From Vibrio sp. ES.051 (lineage in GTDB: Bacteria; Pseudomonadota; Gammaproteobacteria; Enterobacterales; Vibrionaceae), in NCBI RefSeq assembly GCF_002563795.1, contig NZ_PDJL01000006.1, positions 496,001 through 560,000 on the forward strand: 64,000 nucleotides of DNA, in the 5' to 3' direction. The notes beneath the pieces are model-generated. The model did no database searches. It was not told the DNA's origin and saw only the letters and a program-made list of their open reading frames with translations. The position numbers and the translations under genes were made by a program. Positions 27,076 through 36,692 of this stretch are shown piece by piece. Each line of letters opens with the position of its first letter. Position 1 is the first letter of the stretch.

Positions 27076-27540
27076 ATGAATGCGAACCTGCCGAAACTCG
27101 ACGACCTTGACCGCGCAATCTTAAAAACACTGATGGCTGACGCGAGAACGCCTTACGCTGAAATGGCAAAGCAGTTCGATGTTAGCCCCGCGACCATTCA
27201 TGTGCGTATTGAGAAGATGAAATCGGCTGACATCATCGAGGGGACGGAAGTGATCATCAATACCAAAAAACTCGGTTACGATGTGTGCTGCTTTATTGGT
27301 ATCAACCTCAACGCAGCGCGTGATTACCATTCTGCGCTAGAAAAACTCAATGCGCTCGACGAAGTCGTTGAGGCTTACTACACCACGGGCGCGTATAACA
27401 TCTTCGTCAAATTGATGTGTAAATCGATTGAAGAGCTGCAGTTTGTGTTGATCGACAAGCTGCAAGCCATTAATGAGGTACAGTCGACAGAGACCTTGAT
27501 ATCGTTGCAAAACCCAATCAATCGCAACGTGAATCCATAA
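27076..27540 (+). CDS. asnC: AsnC, Lrp-family transcriptional regulator
   Basis: A 154-residue Lrp/AsnC regulator: N-terminal helix-turn-helix (DARTPYAEMAKQFDVSPATIHVRIEKMK) and C-terminal RAM ligand-binding domain (YDVCCFIGINLNAARDY, TGAYNIFVKLMCKSIEELQ). It is nearly colinear with E. coli AsnC, which responds to asparagine and controls asnA. No asnA gene lies beside it here, and the gene sits alone between rsmJ and prlC. Confidence 0.93.
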   Translation: MNANLPKLDDLDRAILKTLMADARTPYAEMAKQFDVSPATIHVRIEKMKSADIIEGTEVIINTKKLGYDVCCFIGINLNAARDYHSALEKLNALDEVVEAYYTTGAYNIFVKLMCKSIEELQFVLIDKLQAINEVQSTETLISLQNPINRNVNP

Positions 27541-27552
27541 ATTTTTATCCAA

Positions 27553-27584
27553 CAAAAAACAAGGCCAACCGCATGGTTGACCTT
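27553..27584 (-). terminator. prlC terminator
   Basis: Stem AAGGTCAACC / GGTTGGCCTT on the minus strand (one mismatch, ATGC loop) followed by GTTTTTTGTT. Lies in the 3' flank of asnC. Confidence 0.75.
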
Positions 27585-27603
27585 GATGATGTCGAACTCG
27601 AGC

Positions 27604-29646
27604 TTAGACTGCGATACCGGAATGGCGCAATAGTGCGTCGATTTGTGGCTCACGACCACGGAAGCGCTTAAACAGCTCCATTGGCTCTTCGCTGCCCCCC
27701 ATTTCTAGGATGTTATTCAGGAAGCTTTGACCGGTTTCTTTGTTGAAAATGCCTTCTTCTTCGAAGCGTGAATACGCATCCGAAGACAAGACTTCAGCCC
27801 ACAAGTAGCTGTAGTAACCTGCGCTGTAACCACCGGCAAAGATATGACTAAAACCATGAGAAAAACGCGCCCACTCAACGGCTGGAACCACCGCGACTTT
27901 CTTTTTCACTTCTGCCAACGTTTCTAGCACGCGCGCGCCCACGTCTGGGTCGTACTCGGTATGCAGGGTGAAATCAAACAGACCGAATTCCAACTGACGT
28001 AAGATGCCCATTGCCGATTGGAAGTTCTTCGCCGCGAGCATCTTATCTAGCATCGCTTTTGGCAGTGGTTCGCCCGTCTCATAATGGCCAGAAATAAACG
28101 CCAGCGCGTCTTCTTCCCAACACCAGTTCTCTAGGAACTGACTGGGTAGTTCCACCGCGTCCCATGGCACCCCATTGATGCCGGATACCGCGCCCGTATC
28201 CACTTGGGTCAGCATGTGGTGAATACCGTGGCCAAATTCGTGGAACAAGGTGACCACTTCGTCGTGGGTAAACAGCGCTGGCTTGTCGCCTATCGGTCGG
28301 TTGAAATTACAAGTCAGGTACGCCACTGGCGTTTGTAGCTCGCCAGACAGCGTGACACGACGACCACGGCAGTCATCCATCCATGCGCCGCCACGTTTGT
28401 GTTCGCGAGCATAGAGATCGAGGTAGAAGCTGCCACGCAGTTTGCCTTCTGCATCGAAGATATCGAAAAAGCGCACCGATTCATGCCAGGTATCCACGCC
28501 TTCGCGCTCGGTAACGGTCATACCAAACACGCGGTTTAGGACTTCAAACAGACCGCTGACAACTTTTGATTCTGGGAAGTACGGGCGCAGTTCTTCATCC
28601 GAGATTTGGAACAAGTGCTGCTTTTGTTTCTCGCTGTAGTAAGCGATATCCCACACATTCAATTCTTCCACGCCAAACTCACTTTTCGCAAACTGACGCA
28701 ACGCTTCCACTTCACGTTCCCCTTGCGGTTTGGCGCGAGTCGCAAGATCGTTCAAGAAGCCCAACACCTGATCCGGCGTTTCCGCCATTTTGGTTACTAG
28801 TGACTTCTCGCTGTAGGTATTGAAACCCAACATGCGGGAAATTTCATGACGCAGCCTCAGTTGCTCGGTAATGATTTCTGAGTTGTCCCACTGACCCGCA
28901 TTTGGGCCACGATCAGAGGCGCGCGTCACGTACGCTTCGTACACTTCTTTCCGCAACTCTTGGTTATCACAGTAGACCATGACGGGTAGGTAAGACGGGA
29001 TATCGAGCGTGATGAGGTAGCCATCCAGCTCTTTGGCTTCTGCCGCCGCTTTGGCTGCAGCCAGTGCCGACTCTGGCATACCCGCGAGATCTTTTTCATC
29101 GGTAATGTGCTTGGTCCATCCCATGGTGGCATCTAGCACGTTATTAGAGAATGTTGAGCTTAACTCAGACATGCGTTTGCTGATTTCGCCATAGCGGTGC
29201 TGCTCGTCCGCGGGCAGGCCGATCCCTGACAACTCAAAATCACGCAGAGCATCGGTAATGGTTTTCTGTTGCTCGCGAGTCAGCGTCGCGAATGCATTGC
29301 TGGCCTTGATCGCTTTATAAGCTTCATACAAGCCTTTGTGCTGACCAACCCAAGTGCCGTATTCCGACAAGATTGGTAGGCAACTTTCGTACGCATCACG
29401 CAGCGCTTCGCTGTTGACGACCGAATTCATGTGGCTGACTGGTGACCAAATGCGGCTTAAGCGGTCATCCGCTTCTTCAATTGGCGCAATCACACTATCC
29501 CAAGTTGGATTAGCATTATCTTTTAGAACCTCATCGATTTTCGCTCGGCAGTCAGCAATCGCTTGTTCAACGGCAGGCTTGATGTGTTCTGGTTTAATTT
29601 GCGAAAACGGCGGTAAATCCGTAAACGTCAGAAGTGGATTAGACAT
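27604..29646 (-). CDS. prlC: oligopeptidase A
   Basis: A 680-residue M3 family zinc metallopeptidase. The active site is HEFGH (in LFHEFGHGIHHML), with the third ligand Glu in the downstream helix ELPSQFLENWCWE. It degrades short peptides, including cleaved signal peptides, in the cytoplasm. AAGGAA precedes the ATG. Length equals the E. coli enzyme. Confidence 0.97.
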   Translation of the reverse strand: MSNPLLTFTDLPPFSQIKPEHIKPAVEQAIADCRAKIDEVLKDNANPTWDSVIAPIEEADDRLSRIWSPVSHMNSVVNSEALRDAYESCLPILSEYGTWVGQHKGLYEAYKAIKASNAFATLTREQQKTITDALRDFELSGIGLPADEQHRYGEISKRMSELSSTFSNNVLDATMGWTKHITDEKDLAGMPESALAAAKAAAEAKELDGYLITLDIPSYLPVMVYCDNQELRKEVYEAYVTRASDRGPNAGQWDNSEIITEQLRLRHEISRMLGFNTYSEKSLVTKMAETPDQVLGFLNDLATRAKPQGEREVEALRQFAKSEFGVEELNVWDIAYYSEKQKQHLFQISDEELRPYFPESKVVSGLFEVLNRVFGMTVTEREGVDTWHESVRFFDIFDAEGKLRGSFYLDLYAREHKRGGAWMDDCRGRRVTLSGELQTPVAYLTCNFNRPIGDKPALFTHDEVVTLFHEFGHGIHHMLTQVDTGAVSGINGVPWDAVELPSQFLENWCWEEDALAFISGHYETGEPLPKAMLDKMLAAKNFQSAMGILRQLEFGLFDFTLHTEYDPDVGARVLETLAEVKKKVAVVPAVEWARFSHGFSHIFAGGYSAGYYSYLWAEVLSSDAYSRFEEEGIFNKETGQSFLNNILEMGGSEEPMELFKRFRGREPQIDALLRHSGIAV

Positions 29647-30030
29647 GAAGCATTCCTTTTGTGTTTTGGCGCTGTGATTGCCTATCTGCTAGGCCAACTC
29701 AATGCACAGGTAACCAACAACATGGATTGGGGAAATCCGTTCCCTTTCTCTATGCGGTGATGGCCATGTTGGCCAACCAGAATCACTCTGTCCTTGAGTC
29801 TTATTATACCTAAATGAGACTTCACACTCTTTGAGCACGAGAAACTCACCTAGTTCAATTCGATTACCACTAGTAAGTGTGGGTGACTGAAAGAAATTTC
29901 AATAGCGCTCTCCTATCAGGTGAACGGATTTGATTGGAAGTTCTACATCTTCAAGTTAGTTGAGTATAATACCGCCATAGAGTGAAAATCACAGACCACA
30001 CTCAGCCAAAGAGTGTTTCGAGAGTTTAAT
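29647..30030. other. intergenic region between prlC and rlmJ
   Basis: A 384-bp gap between divergent genes. A TATAAT is seen near 29964-29969 on the plus strand, about 60 bp before rlmJ, without a convincing -35. No ORF with a ribosome site was seen. Confidence 0.45.
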
Positions 30031-30870
30031 TTGTTAAGTTACCGCCACAGCTTCCACGCTGGCAACCATGCTGACGTGGTCAAACACATCGTTCAAAGCC
30101 TCATTCTTGATGCGCTGAAACAAAAAGAGAAGCCGTTTGTTTATCACGATACCCACTCGGGTGTGGGTCGTTACGATCTGACTCACGAATGGTCTGAAAA
30201 AACGGGCGAATACAAACAAGGCATCGCGCGTATTTGGGATAACCCAAACATTCCTGAAGACATCAAAAGCTACATCGATGCCATCAAAGTACTCAACAAC
30301 GGTGAGAAGCTTCGTTACTATCCGGGCTCTCCTCGGGTGGCACGCGCGCAAATCCGCCCACAAGATCGCATGGTGCTGACTGAGTTGCACCCAGCCGATC
30401 ACCCACTACTAGAACAAGAGTTCCAGCGCGATCATCAGGTCAGCATTTTCAAAGAAGATGGCTTTCAGCGTCTTAAAGCGAGCCTACCGCCGCAAGAGCG
30501 TCGTGGTTTGGTACTGATTGACCCACCCTACGAGCTCGCCAGAGAATACCGCGATGTGGTGCAAGCGATTTACCAAAGCCATAAACGTTGGGCGACCGGT
30601 ATTTACGCAATTTGGTACCCCGTGGTAAACCGCCACGACATCGAAGACATGATCGAAAGCTTGGAAGCACTAGGCATTCGTAAAATTCTGCAAATCGAGT
30701 TAGGTGTCGCACCCGATACCAACGAGCGCGGCATGACGGCATCTGGCATGATTGTGATTAACCCACCGTGGAAACTGGAAAGCCAGATGAAAGAGGTTCT
30801 GCCATTCCTGCAAGACGCGATCGCGCCAGCCACAGGCCACTGGAAAGTGGACTGGATTGTGCCAGAGTAA
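30031..30870 (+). CDS. rlmJ: 23S rRNA (adenine2030-N6)-methyltransferase
   Basis: A 279-residue N6-adenine methyltransferase. The opening LSYRHSFHAGNHADVVKH and catalytic DPPYE (LIDPPYELAREY) are diagnostic. E. coli RlmJ begins MLSYRHSF, which points to the TTG at 30031 as the start, rather than the GTG at 30013; GAGAG lies upstream. Confidence 0.95.
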   Translation: MLSYRHSFHAGNHADVVKHIVQSLILDALKQKEKPFVYHDTHSGVGRYDLTHEWSEKTGEYKQGIARIWDNPNIPEDIKSYIDAIKVLNNGEKLRYYPGSPRVARAQIRPQDRMVLTELHPADHPLLEQEFQRDHQVSIFKEDGFQRLKASLPPQERRGLVLIDPPYELAREYRDVVQAIYQSHKRWATGIYAIWYPVVNRHDIEDMIESLEALGIRKILQIELGVAPDTNERGMTASGMIVINPPWKLESQMKEVLPFLQDAIAPATGHWKVDWIVPE

Positions 30871-30892
30871 GCACTTCTCACCGATATCTCCC

Positions 30893-30921
30893 AGCGCAAC
30901 GACGCTCTCGTTGCGCTTTTT
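30893..30921 (+). terminator. rlmJ terminator
   Basis: Perfect ten-base stem AGCGCAACGA / TCGTTGCGCT with a five-base loop, followed by TTTTAT. Confidence 0.9.
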
Positions 30922-31127
30922 ATCCTCTCAAGTTCGCCGTCTCATCGCGCTTATTCTTCTTTTTGTGCCTCTCATCGCTATTTGTCATAAGCAATGTCAC
31001 TTTTTCCCATTTAGGAATTCGTTACATTCGATTTATGATAATGGGATAACGGTGGCATTGAGTTCAGGCAAGGTCATCCCAATCTATCTATGTACCGGAT
31101 AAAATTTATCAGCTCTTGGAGAAAGTA

Positions 31128-32483
31128 ATGGCGACTCATTTTGACTATATCTGTATCGGTGGCGGCAGTGGCGGCATCGCATCGGCAAACCGTGCAGCGA
31201 TGTACGGCGCGAAAGTTGCGCTAATCGAAGCTCAAGATCTTGGTGGCACCTGTGTAAACGTAGGTTGTGTACCGAAGAAAGTGATGTGGCATGGCGCGCA
31301 AATCGCAGAAGCGATGAACTTGTACGCAGAAGATTACGGTTTTGATGTCGACGTGAAAGGTTTCGACTGGGGCAAACTGGTTGAGAGCCGTCAGGCGTAC
31401 ATTGGTCGTATTCACCAATCTTACGATCGCGTGCTTGGCAACAACAAAGTCAACGTGATTAAAGGCTTTGCTAAGTTTGTTGACCAGAAAACCGTGGAAG
31501 TAAACGGTGAACATTACACCGCCGATCACATCCTGATCGCGGTGGGTGGTCGTCCTACTATTCCAAACATTCCAGGCGCTGAATATGGCATCGATTCAAA
31601 CGGCTTCTTCGACCTAGCAGAGCAACCAAAACGCGTTGCGGTTGTGGGCGCAGGTTACATCGCGGTTGAAATTGCCGGCGTGCTGCACGCACTCGGTACA
31701 GAAACACATCTGTTCGTACGTAAAGAGTCACCACTACGTAGCTTCGACCCAATGATCATCGAGACCTTGGTTGAAGTGATGGACGCAGAAGGTCCAAAAC
31801 TGCACACCCACTCTGTACCAAAAGAAGTGGTAAAAGAAGCCGATGGCAGCCTGACTCTGCACCTAGAAAACGGTGAGAGCCAAAACGTTGACCAACTGAT
31901 TTGGGCAATCGGTCGTCACCCAGCGACGGACGCAATCAACCTAGCGTCAACTGGCGTGGCAACCAATGAAAAAGGCTACATCAAGGTAGACGAGTACCAA
32001 GAAACCAACGTGAAAGGCATCTACTGTGTGGGTGACATCATGGAAGGCGGTATCGAACTAACACCCGTCGCGGTAAAAGCGGGCCGTCAACTGTCTGAAC
32101 GCCTGTTCAACGGTAAAACTAACGCGAAAATGGATTACGATTTGGTTCCAACCGTGGTCTTTAGCCACCCGCCAATCGGCACCATCGGTCTAACGACTCG
32201 AGAAGCAGAAGAGAAATACGGCCAAGACAACGTCAAAGTTTACACTTCTGGCTTTACCGCGATGTACACCGCCGTCACTAAGCACCGTCAACCCTGTAAG
32301 ATGAAACTCGTGTGTGCGGGCGAAGACGAAAAAGTGGTTGGCCTGCACGGCATCGGTTTCACCGTGGATGAAATGATTCAAGGCTTCAGCGTAGCGATGA
32401 AGATGGGCGCAACCAAAGCCGACTTCGACTCGGTTGTGGCGATTCACCCAACAGGTAGCGAAGAGTTTGTCACCATGCGATAA
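31128..32483 (+). CDS. gorA: glutathione reductase
   Basis: A 451-residue NADPH-dependent flavoenzyme reducing glutathione disulfide. FAD motif GGGSGGIASANRA, redox disulfide GGTCVNVGCVPKK, NADPH-binding VVGAGYIAVEIAGVL, and the C-terminal HPTGSEEF with the catalytic histidine. GGAG precedes the ATG at 31128; the longer TTG reading from 31116 is unnecessary. Confidence 0.97.
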   Translation: MATHFDYICIGGGSGGIASANRAAMYGAKVALIEAQDLGGTCVNVGCVPKKVMWHGAQIAEAMNLYAEDYGFDVDVKGFDWGKLVESRQAYIGRIHQSYDRVLGNNKVNVIKGFAKFVDQKTVEVNGEHYTADHILIAVGGRPTIPNIPGAEYGIDSNGFFDLAEQPKRVAVVGAGYIAVEIAGVLHALGTETHLFVRKESPLRSFDPMIIETLVEVMDAEGPKLHTHSVPKEVVKEADGSLTLHLENGESQNVDQLIWAIGRHPATDAINLASTGVATNEKGYIKVDEYQETNVKGIYCVGDIMEGGIELTPVAVKAGRQLSERLFNGKTNAKMDYDLVPTVVFSHPPIGTIGLTTREAEEKYGQDNVKVYTSGFTAMYTAVTKHRQPCKMKLVCAGEDEKVVGLHGIGFTVDEMIQGFSVAMKMGATKADFDSVVAIHPTGSEEFVTMR

Positions 32484-32519
32484 ATAATTGATTTTAAAGC
32501 ATTTAGTTTAAAGTCGCTC

Positions 32520-32548
32520 AGGGTCACCTTCGGATGGCCCTTTTCTTT
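32520..32548 (+). terminator. gorA terminator
   Basis: Stem AGGGTCACC / GATGGCCCT with a TTCG tetraloop, then TTTTCTTT. The stem has one mismatch and one wobble. Confidence 0.75.
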
Positions 32549-32563
32549 ATTCGCGATATTTTT

Positions 32564-33469
32564 TTAATTAATATTCTCCAATAAGGTGCGAATAAACTCA
32601 GCTTTGATAGCACTCTTCTGCTTACCATCATGAATCAGACACAAGTCTGCACGCAGTGACTCTTTCAGTTTGATAAAACGAATCCCATGCCAATGATGTT
32701 GAGAAAACGTCGACGGCACCAAGGTGACGGTATTGCTGTTTGCTACATACGCCATCAAGGTGCTTGGCTCCACCACTTGTTTACCAATATGGGGTGAAAA
32801 GCCTGCTTGTAGGCAAGCATTGATGATGAAGTTTGCCGAGGCAGAGTTCGCTAAACTCATAAACGCAAACTCACTCGCCTTTAAATCCTGGAGCCGCAAC
32901 AAATATTTGCTGGCTAACTCATGCTGCTCCGATACCGCCACCACAAATTCGTCCTTGCCCAGCGAGATCGATTGATATGGGGAAATATTAAGTGCATCGG
33001 CAAAGCGCACAATACCCACATCGATTTTCTTCTCACTCAAGTGCTTTTTCTGCGTTTCTGGATTGAGGTCGAAGATGTCCGCTTGGTAGTTGCCGTGCTG
33101 GCTATGAAAGCGCTGTAAGTGTCGATCAAATCCCCCCCAAAAAGCGCTGCTCACGACACCAACGCGCACAATGTTGCGTTGGTTAAGCCCTATTTGTTGT
33201 ACTTGGTTGAGAGACACGTCGAGGGTTTGAAAAATCAGTTGGCACTTGGACTCCAACAACCGTCCGGCCTCCGTCAGCATGACGTTTCTTGAGTCTCGCT
33301 CAAGCAGTTTGACGTTAAGCACCGCTTCCAGCTCTTTGATGCGATTGCTCAACGGCGAATTGGTGATATTGAGGTTCTCAGCGGCCTTAGTGAAATGCTT
33401 GGTTTGTGCGACCTCGTAAAAGTAACGCAGCATCTTCAGCGTCACGCGCTCAAATGGTTCTGACTTCAT
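32564..33469 (-). CDS. LysR-family regulator, XapR-like
   Basis: A 301-residue LysR-type regulator: N-terminal winged helix (LRYFYEVAQTKHFTKAAENLNITNSPLSNRIKELE) and a substrate-binding effector domain beginning VRVGVVSSAFWG. It resembles E. coli XapR, including the AFWG/AMWG element, and is divergent from the xapA-like gene, as a regulator of that gene would be. The ATG at 33469 has AGGATT; the longer reading from 33511 has no ribosome site and would overlap the neighbour's region. Confidence 0.85.
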   Translation of the reverse strand: MKSEPFERVTLKMLRYFYEVAQTKHFTKAAENLNITNSPLSNRIKELEAVLNVKLLERDSRNVMLTEAGRLLESKCQLIFQTLDVSLNQVQQIGLNQRNIVRVGVVSSAFWGGFDRHLQRFHSQHGNYQADIFDLNPETQKKHLSEKKIDVGIVRFADALNISPYQSISLGKDEFVVAVSEQHELASKYLLRLQDLKASEFAFMSLANSASANFIINACLQAGFSPHIGKQVVEPSTLMAYVANSNTVTLVPSTFSQHHWHGIRFIKLKESLRADLCLIHDGKQKSAIKAEFIRTLLENIN

Positions 33470-33590
33470 GCATTGAATCCTAGCGAATTTAATCATCCTC
33501 TTTTTAAGCATGATAGTAGCGAATAAAGCAAAGATAACCAGCGCAGAAAGTCACACAATGGAATCAACACACAACCAGAAGGTGACCAAC

Positions 33591-34415
33591 ATGAATCATG
33601 ATCCAGTAATCGGCGCGCTACAAACCATTCGCGAACGCAAACCTAACTTCCAACCTAAAGCGGCGTTTATTTTAGGCTCTGGCTTAGGCGTATTGGCCGA
33701 CGAGCTACAAGACAAAGTGGTCATTCCATACGAAGAGCTCGAAGGCTTTCCGGTTAGCACCGTACAAGGCCACTCTGGTGAGTTGGTACTTGGCACCATG
33801 GGCGGCGTGGACGTCGTGTGCATGAAAGGTCGCGGCCACTACTACGAACACGGCTCAATGAAGGTAATGACGACACCGGTTCGCACCTTCAAAAAACTGG
33901 GTTGCGAGTTTTTGCTCGTCACCAATGCGGCAGGCTCGCTTCGCCCAGAACGCATTGATGTTGGCTCGCTGGTGGTCTTTCATGACCACATCAACACCAT
34001 GCCCGAGTCGCCAATGATTGGCCCGAATGACGAAGAATACGGCCCGAGATTCTTCAGCCTCGCCAATGCGTACGACAAAGACCTGCGCGCAGAAGCGTTT
34101 GAAGTCGGCAAAACCAACGACATTCATCTGAATGAAGGCGTGTTTGTCTCTTACACCGGCCCCAACTTTGAGACCGCCGCTGAAATTCGCATGATGCAAA
34201 TCATCGGTGGTGATGTGGTGGGCATGTCGGTTGTGCCAGAGGTGATTTCTGCGGCGCATTGCGGCTTACCCGTATTGGCGGTGTGCGCGATCACCAACAT
34301 GGCAGAAGGCTTGGGAGATGTGGAACTGTCTCACGCCCAAACATTGAAGTGCGCCAAGTTGGCCGAGGCGGATTTCATTCGCTTTATTAAGCGCTTTATG
34401 CAGCATCACTTCTAA
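33591..34415 (+). CDS. xapA: purine nucleoside phosphorylase, xanthosine phosphorylase type
   Basis: A 274-residue trimeric-type PNP closely matching E. coli XapA: AAFILGSGLGVLADEL, FPVSTVQGHSGELVLG, GRGHYYEHGSM, TNAAGSLRPE, PNFETAAEIRMMQIIGGDVVGMSVVPEVISAAHC. It cleaves xanthosine, inosine and guanosine with phosphate. AAGGTGA lies upstream of the ATG at 33591; in-frame upstream starts at 33510 and 33558 lack such a site. Confidence 0.93.
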   Translation: MNHDPVIGALQTIRERKPNFQPKAAFILGSGLGVLADELQDKVVIPYEELEGFPVSTVQGHSGELVLGTMGGVDVVCMKGRGHYYEHGSMKVMTTPVRTFKKLGCEFLLVTNAAGSLRPERIDVGSLVVFHDHINTMPESPMIGPNDEEYGPRFFSLANAYDKDLRAEAFEVGKTNDIHLNEGVFVSYTGPNFETAAEIRMMQIIGGDVVGMSVVPEVISAAHCGLPVLAVCAITNMAEGLGDVELSHAQTLKCAKLAEADFIRFIKRFMQHHF

Positions 34416-34436
34416 AGCCGATTCAAACCAAAAAGC

Positions 34437-34470
34437 AAAAGGGTCATCAAGTAACTTGATGACCCTTTTT
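34437..34470. terminator. bidirectional terminator between xapA and eda
   Basis: Near-perfect palindrome AAGGGTCATCAAGT / ACTTGATGACCCTT with a minimal loop, flanked by A and T runs. Confidence 0.88.
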
Positions 34471-34540
34471 CGTATCACGCTTTACAACGTTCGGGGTTGT
34501 GGAGCGGTTGTTGCTAAGGGGCGAAATGAGTGGGCGGAAA

Positions 34541-35152
34541 TTACTTAACCGCGCGCACCAATTCGGCAATGCCTGCCCAATCGCCGTTGTCCATCATTGC
34601 CGTTGGCACCATCCACGTACCGCCACACGCCACAACCGATTTCAGCGCGAGGTAATCTTCGACGTTGGATGGGCTGACGCCACCTGTTGGCATGAATTCC
34701 ACTGGGTAAACCGCGGTGAGTGCTTTTAACATGTTTACGCCGCCCGACGGCTCTGCTGGGAAGAACTTCAGTGTACGCAGACCCATTTCCATCGCTTGCT
34801 CAACCAAACTTGGGTTGTTTACACCCGGTACGATAGTCACGCCACGTTGTTGACAGTATTTCACTGTAGTTGGGTTAAAGCCTGGGCTAACAATAAAGTC
34901 CACCCCCGCTTCGATTGCAGTGTCGACTTGCTCTGTGGTCAGCACCGTCCCCGCGCCGATCAGTAACTCTGGGTACGCTTCACGCATGAGGCGAATCGAC
35001 TCCGCCGCCGCTTCGGTGCGAAACGTCACTTCCGCACAGGGTAAACCGTTTTCGACCAACACTTTTGCCAGTGGCAAAGCGTGTGCTACGTCGTTAATTG
35101 CGATAACTGGGACGATTTTGATGTCTCTTAATCGTTGTTCAAGTGTTGTCAT
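34541..35152 (-). CDS. eda: KDPG/KHG aldolase
   Basis: A 203-residue class I aldolase that splits 2-keto-3-deoxy-6-phosphogluconate into pyruvate and glyceraldehyde-3-phosphate, the second Entner-Doudoroff step. Seen: AEVTFRTEAA, GAGTVLT, SPGFNPTTVKYC, and the Schiff-base lysine in TLKFFPAEPSGG. AGAGG precedes the ATG. It follows the GntP permease by nine bases, in one operon. Confidence 0.95.
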   Translation of the reverse strand: MTTLEQRLRDIKIVPVIAINDVAHALPLAKVLVENGLPCAEVTFRTEAAAESIRLMREAYPELLIGAGTVLTTEQVDTAIEAGVDFIVSPGFNPTTVKYCQQRGVTIVPGVNNPSLVEQAMEMGLRTLKFFPAEPSGGVNMLKALTAVYPVEFMPTGGVSPSNVEDYLALKSVVACGGTWMVPTAMMDNGDWAGIAELVRAVK

Positions 35153-35161
35153 GAGGAACCT

Positions 35162-36538
35162 CTAAAGAATATAGCTTAATAGTGCGACGATAATAAATGC
35201 GATGCTGCCAAGCAACGTTTCCATTACCGTCCAAGTTTTTAATGTGGTTTTCTCATCCATCTCAAGCAGGCGAGATACCAACCAGAAACCAGAGTCATTG
35301 AAGTGAGACAGTACCGTTGCACCACCCGCAATTGCGATCACGATAAAACACAGATCAAGCTCGCTCAAACCGGTTGATGCCGCAACCACAGGTGCGATAA
35401 GAGCCGCGGTGGTGGTCAGGGCGACGGTTGCAGAGCCTTGAGCCACACGCAGACAGGTTGAAATAACAAACGCCGCCACAATCACTGGCATCCCTGTGTC
35501 CGTCAGCACGCCCGCAAGTGCGTCACCGATACCACTTGCACGCAATACACCACCAAACATGCCACCCGCCCCCGTGACCAGAATAACGCCACAGATCGGA
35601 GCCAATGATTCACCACACAATTTTTCTAGTTTTGCCATGCCGTAATCTTTAGCGAAAACACCCAAACAGACGAGCAAGGTAATCAGTAGCGCCACTGGAG
35701 TTTTACCTAGCATACGTAGGAACTCAACCAGTGCCGTGTTGCCATCAATCACACCCGCCACCGCCAGTGTGTTCAATACTGTATCCAAACAGATTAGCAG
35801 GACAGGCAACACCAGGATGGTCATGACCGTGGTAAATTTTGGCGCGTTGCGCTCATCCACCATCGCTTCGCCATTAAAGAAGGCTTTAGATAATGGGATA
35901 TCAAATTTTTTGCCGGCGTATAAGCCGAATAAGTATGCGCCAAGGTACCACGTTGGAATCGCGACCAAGATACCCACCACCAACAATAGACCGATGTTGG
36001 CGCCAAGGAACTCCGCCGCCGCAACCGGACCCGGATGTGGAGGGACAAACGCGTGCATAACCGCAAAAGCACCAGCTGCAGGCAACGCGTATTTAATTGG
36101 TGAGCCACCAAAACGAGCCGCTACACTGAGAATGATTGGCATCATCACCACAAGGCCAGCATCGAAGAAAATCGGGAAGCCAAACAGTAATGAAGCCACG
36201 CCCAATGCTAATGGCGCACGCTCTTTACCGAATCGACCAATCAAAGTGTCTGCCAGCACTTTTGCCCCACCAGTCACTTCGAGGATTTTTCCGATCATCG
36301 CACCAAGACCAACCAGCAAAGCAACGGAAGCTAATGTGCCGCCAAAGCCGCCCATCATCGTCGGTACAACTTGTTCAGAAGAGACGCCCGTTGCGATTGC
36401 CGTACCTAAACTCACCATAGTGAGCGCAGCAAAGGCGTGGACTTTTAATTTAATGATAAGTACGAGTAACGCTGCAATGGCAAGGCCTGCAATCGTTAAC
36501 AAGAACGTAGGATCTGGGGTTAGGGTTAAGGACTCCAT
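35162..36538 (-). CDS. GntP family gluconate:H+ symporter
   Basis: A 458-residue polytopic transporter of the GntP family with about twelve hydrophobic segments. Conserved features are GFGGTLASVALLVGLGAMIGKILEVTGGA, FGFPIFFDAGLVVMMPI, HAFVPPHPGPVAAAEFLGANIG and LSHFNDSGFWLV. Gluconate is the likely substrate given its operon with eda and the divergent gntK-edd. AAGGTGA precedes the ATG. Expression is probably controlled by the GntR operators and CRP-like site in the divergent promoter region. Confidence 0.93.
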   Translation of the reverse strand: MESLTLTPDPTFLLTIAGLAIAALLVLIIKLKVHAFAALTMVSLGTAIATGVSSEQVVPTMMGGFGGTLASVALLVGLGAMIGKILEVTGGAKVLADTLIGRFGKERAPLALGVASLLFGFPIFFDAGLVVMMPIILSVAARFGGSPIKYALPAAGAFAVMHAFVPPHPGPVAAAEFLGANIGLLLVVGILVAIPTWYLGAYLFGLYAGKKFDIPLSKAFFNGEAMVDERNAPKFTTVMTILVLPVLLICLDTVLNTLAVAGVIDGNTALVEFLRMLGKTPVALLITLLVCLGVFAKDYGMAKLEKLCGESLAPICGVILVTGAGGMFGGVLRASGIGDALAGVLTDTGMPVIVAAFVISTCLRVAQGSATVALTTTAALIAPVVAASTGLSELDLCFIVIAIAGGATVLSHFNDSGFWLVSRLLEMDEKTTLKTWTVMETLLGSIAFIIVALLSYIL

Positions 36539-36564
36539 GAGTTCACCTTGTAAGAGTTATTGTT

Positions 36565-36580
36565 TGTGTGATGGTTCACA
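36565..36580. promoter_or_regulatory. candidate CRP site
   Basis: TGTGT-GATGGT-TCACA matches the CRP consensus TGTGA-N6-TCACA at nine of ten positions. It lies in the shared gntP/gntK promoter region, eight bases from the first GntR operator. Confidence 0.6.
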
Positions 36581-36587
36581 TTTATCT

Positions 36588-36603
36588 AAGTTACCGGTAA
36601 CAT
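36588..36603. promoter_or_regulatory. gntR: GntR operator 1
   Basis: AAGTTACCGGTAACAT, containing the perfect palindrome GTTACCGGTAAC. It matches the LacI-family GntR operator known in E. coli (ATGTTA-N4-TAACAT) and overlaps operator 2 by two bases. Confidence 0.85.
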
Positions 36604-36617
36604 GTTACCGATAACAT
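36602..36617. promoter_or_regulatory. gntR: GntR operator 2
   Basis: ATGTTACCGATAACAT, an exact ATGTTA-N4-TAACAT site. In tandem with operator 1 between the divergent permease-eda and gntK-edd operons, so one repressor can close both. Confidence 0.88.
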
Positions 36618-36692
36618 GAATAAGATAAACTCATATTTCAAAATGAATTCAAAAATTGAGATCACGCGCAAGTTTAGTTATGAGGATAAATT

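Noticed and set aside
33510..33590. Longer N-terminus of the xapA product
   Set aside because: Family members begin near the ATG at 33591, which alone has a good ribosome site.
35736..36614. 292-codon open frame opposite the GntP permease gene
   Set aside because: It mirrors the codons of a clear transporter gene, has no ribosome site and its translation shows no domain.
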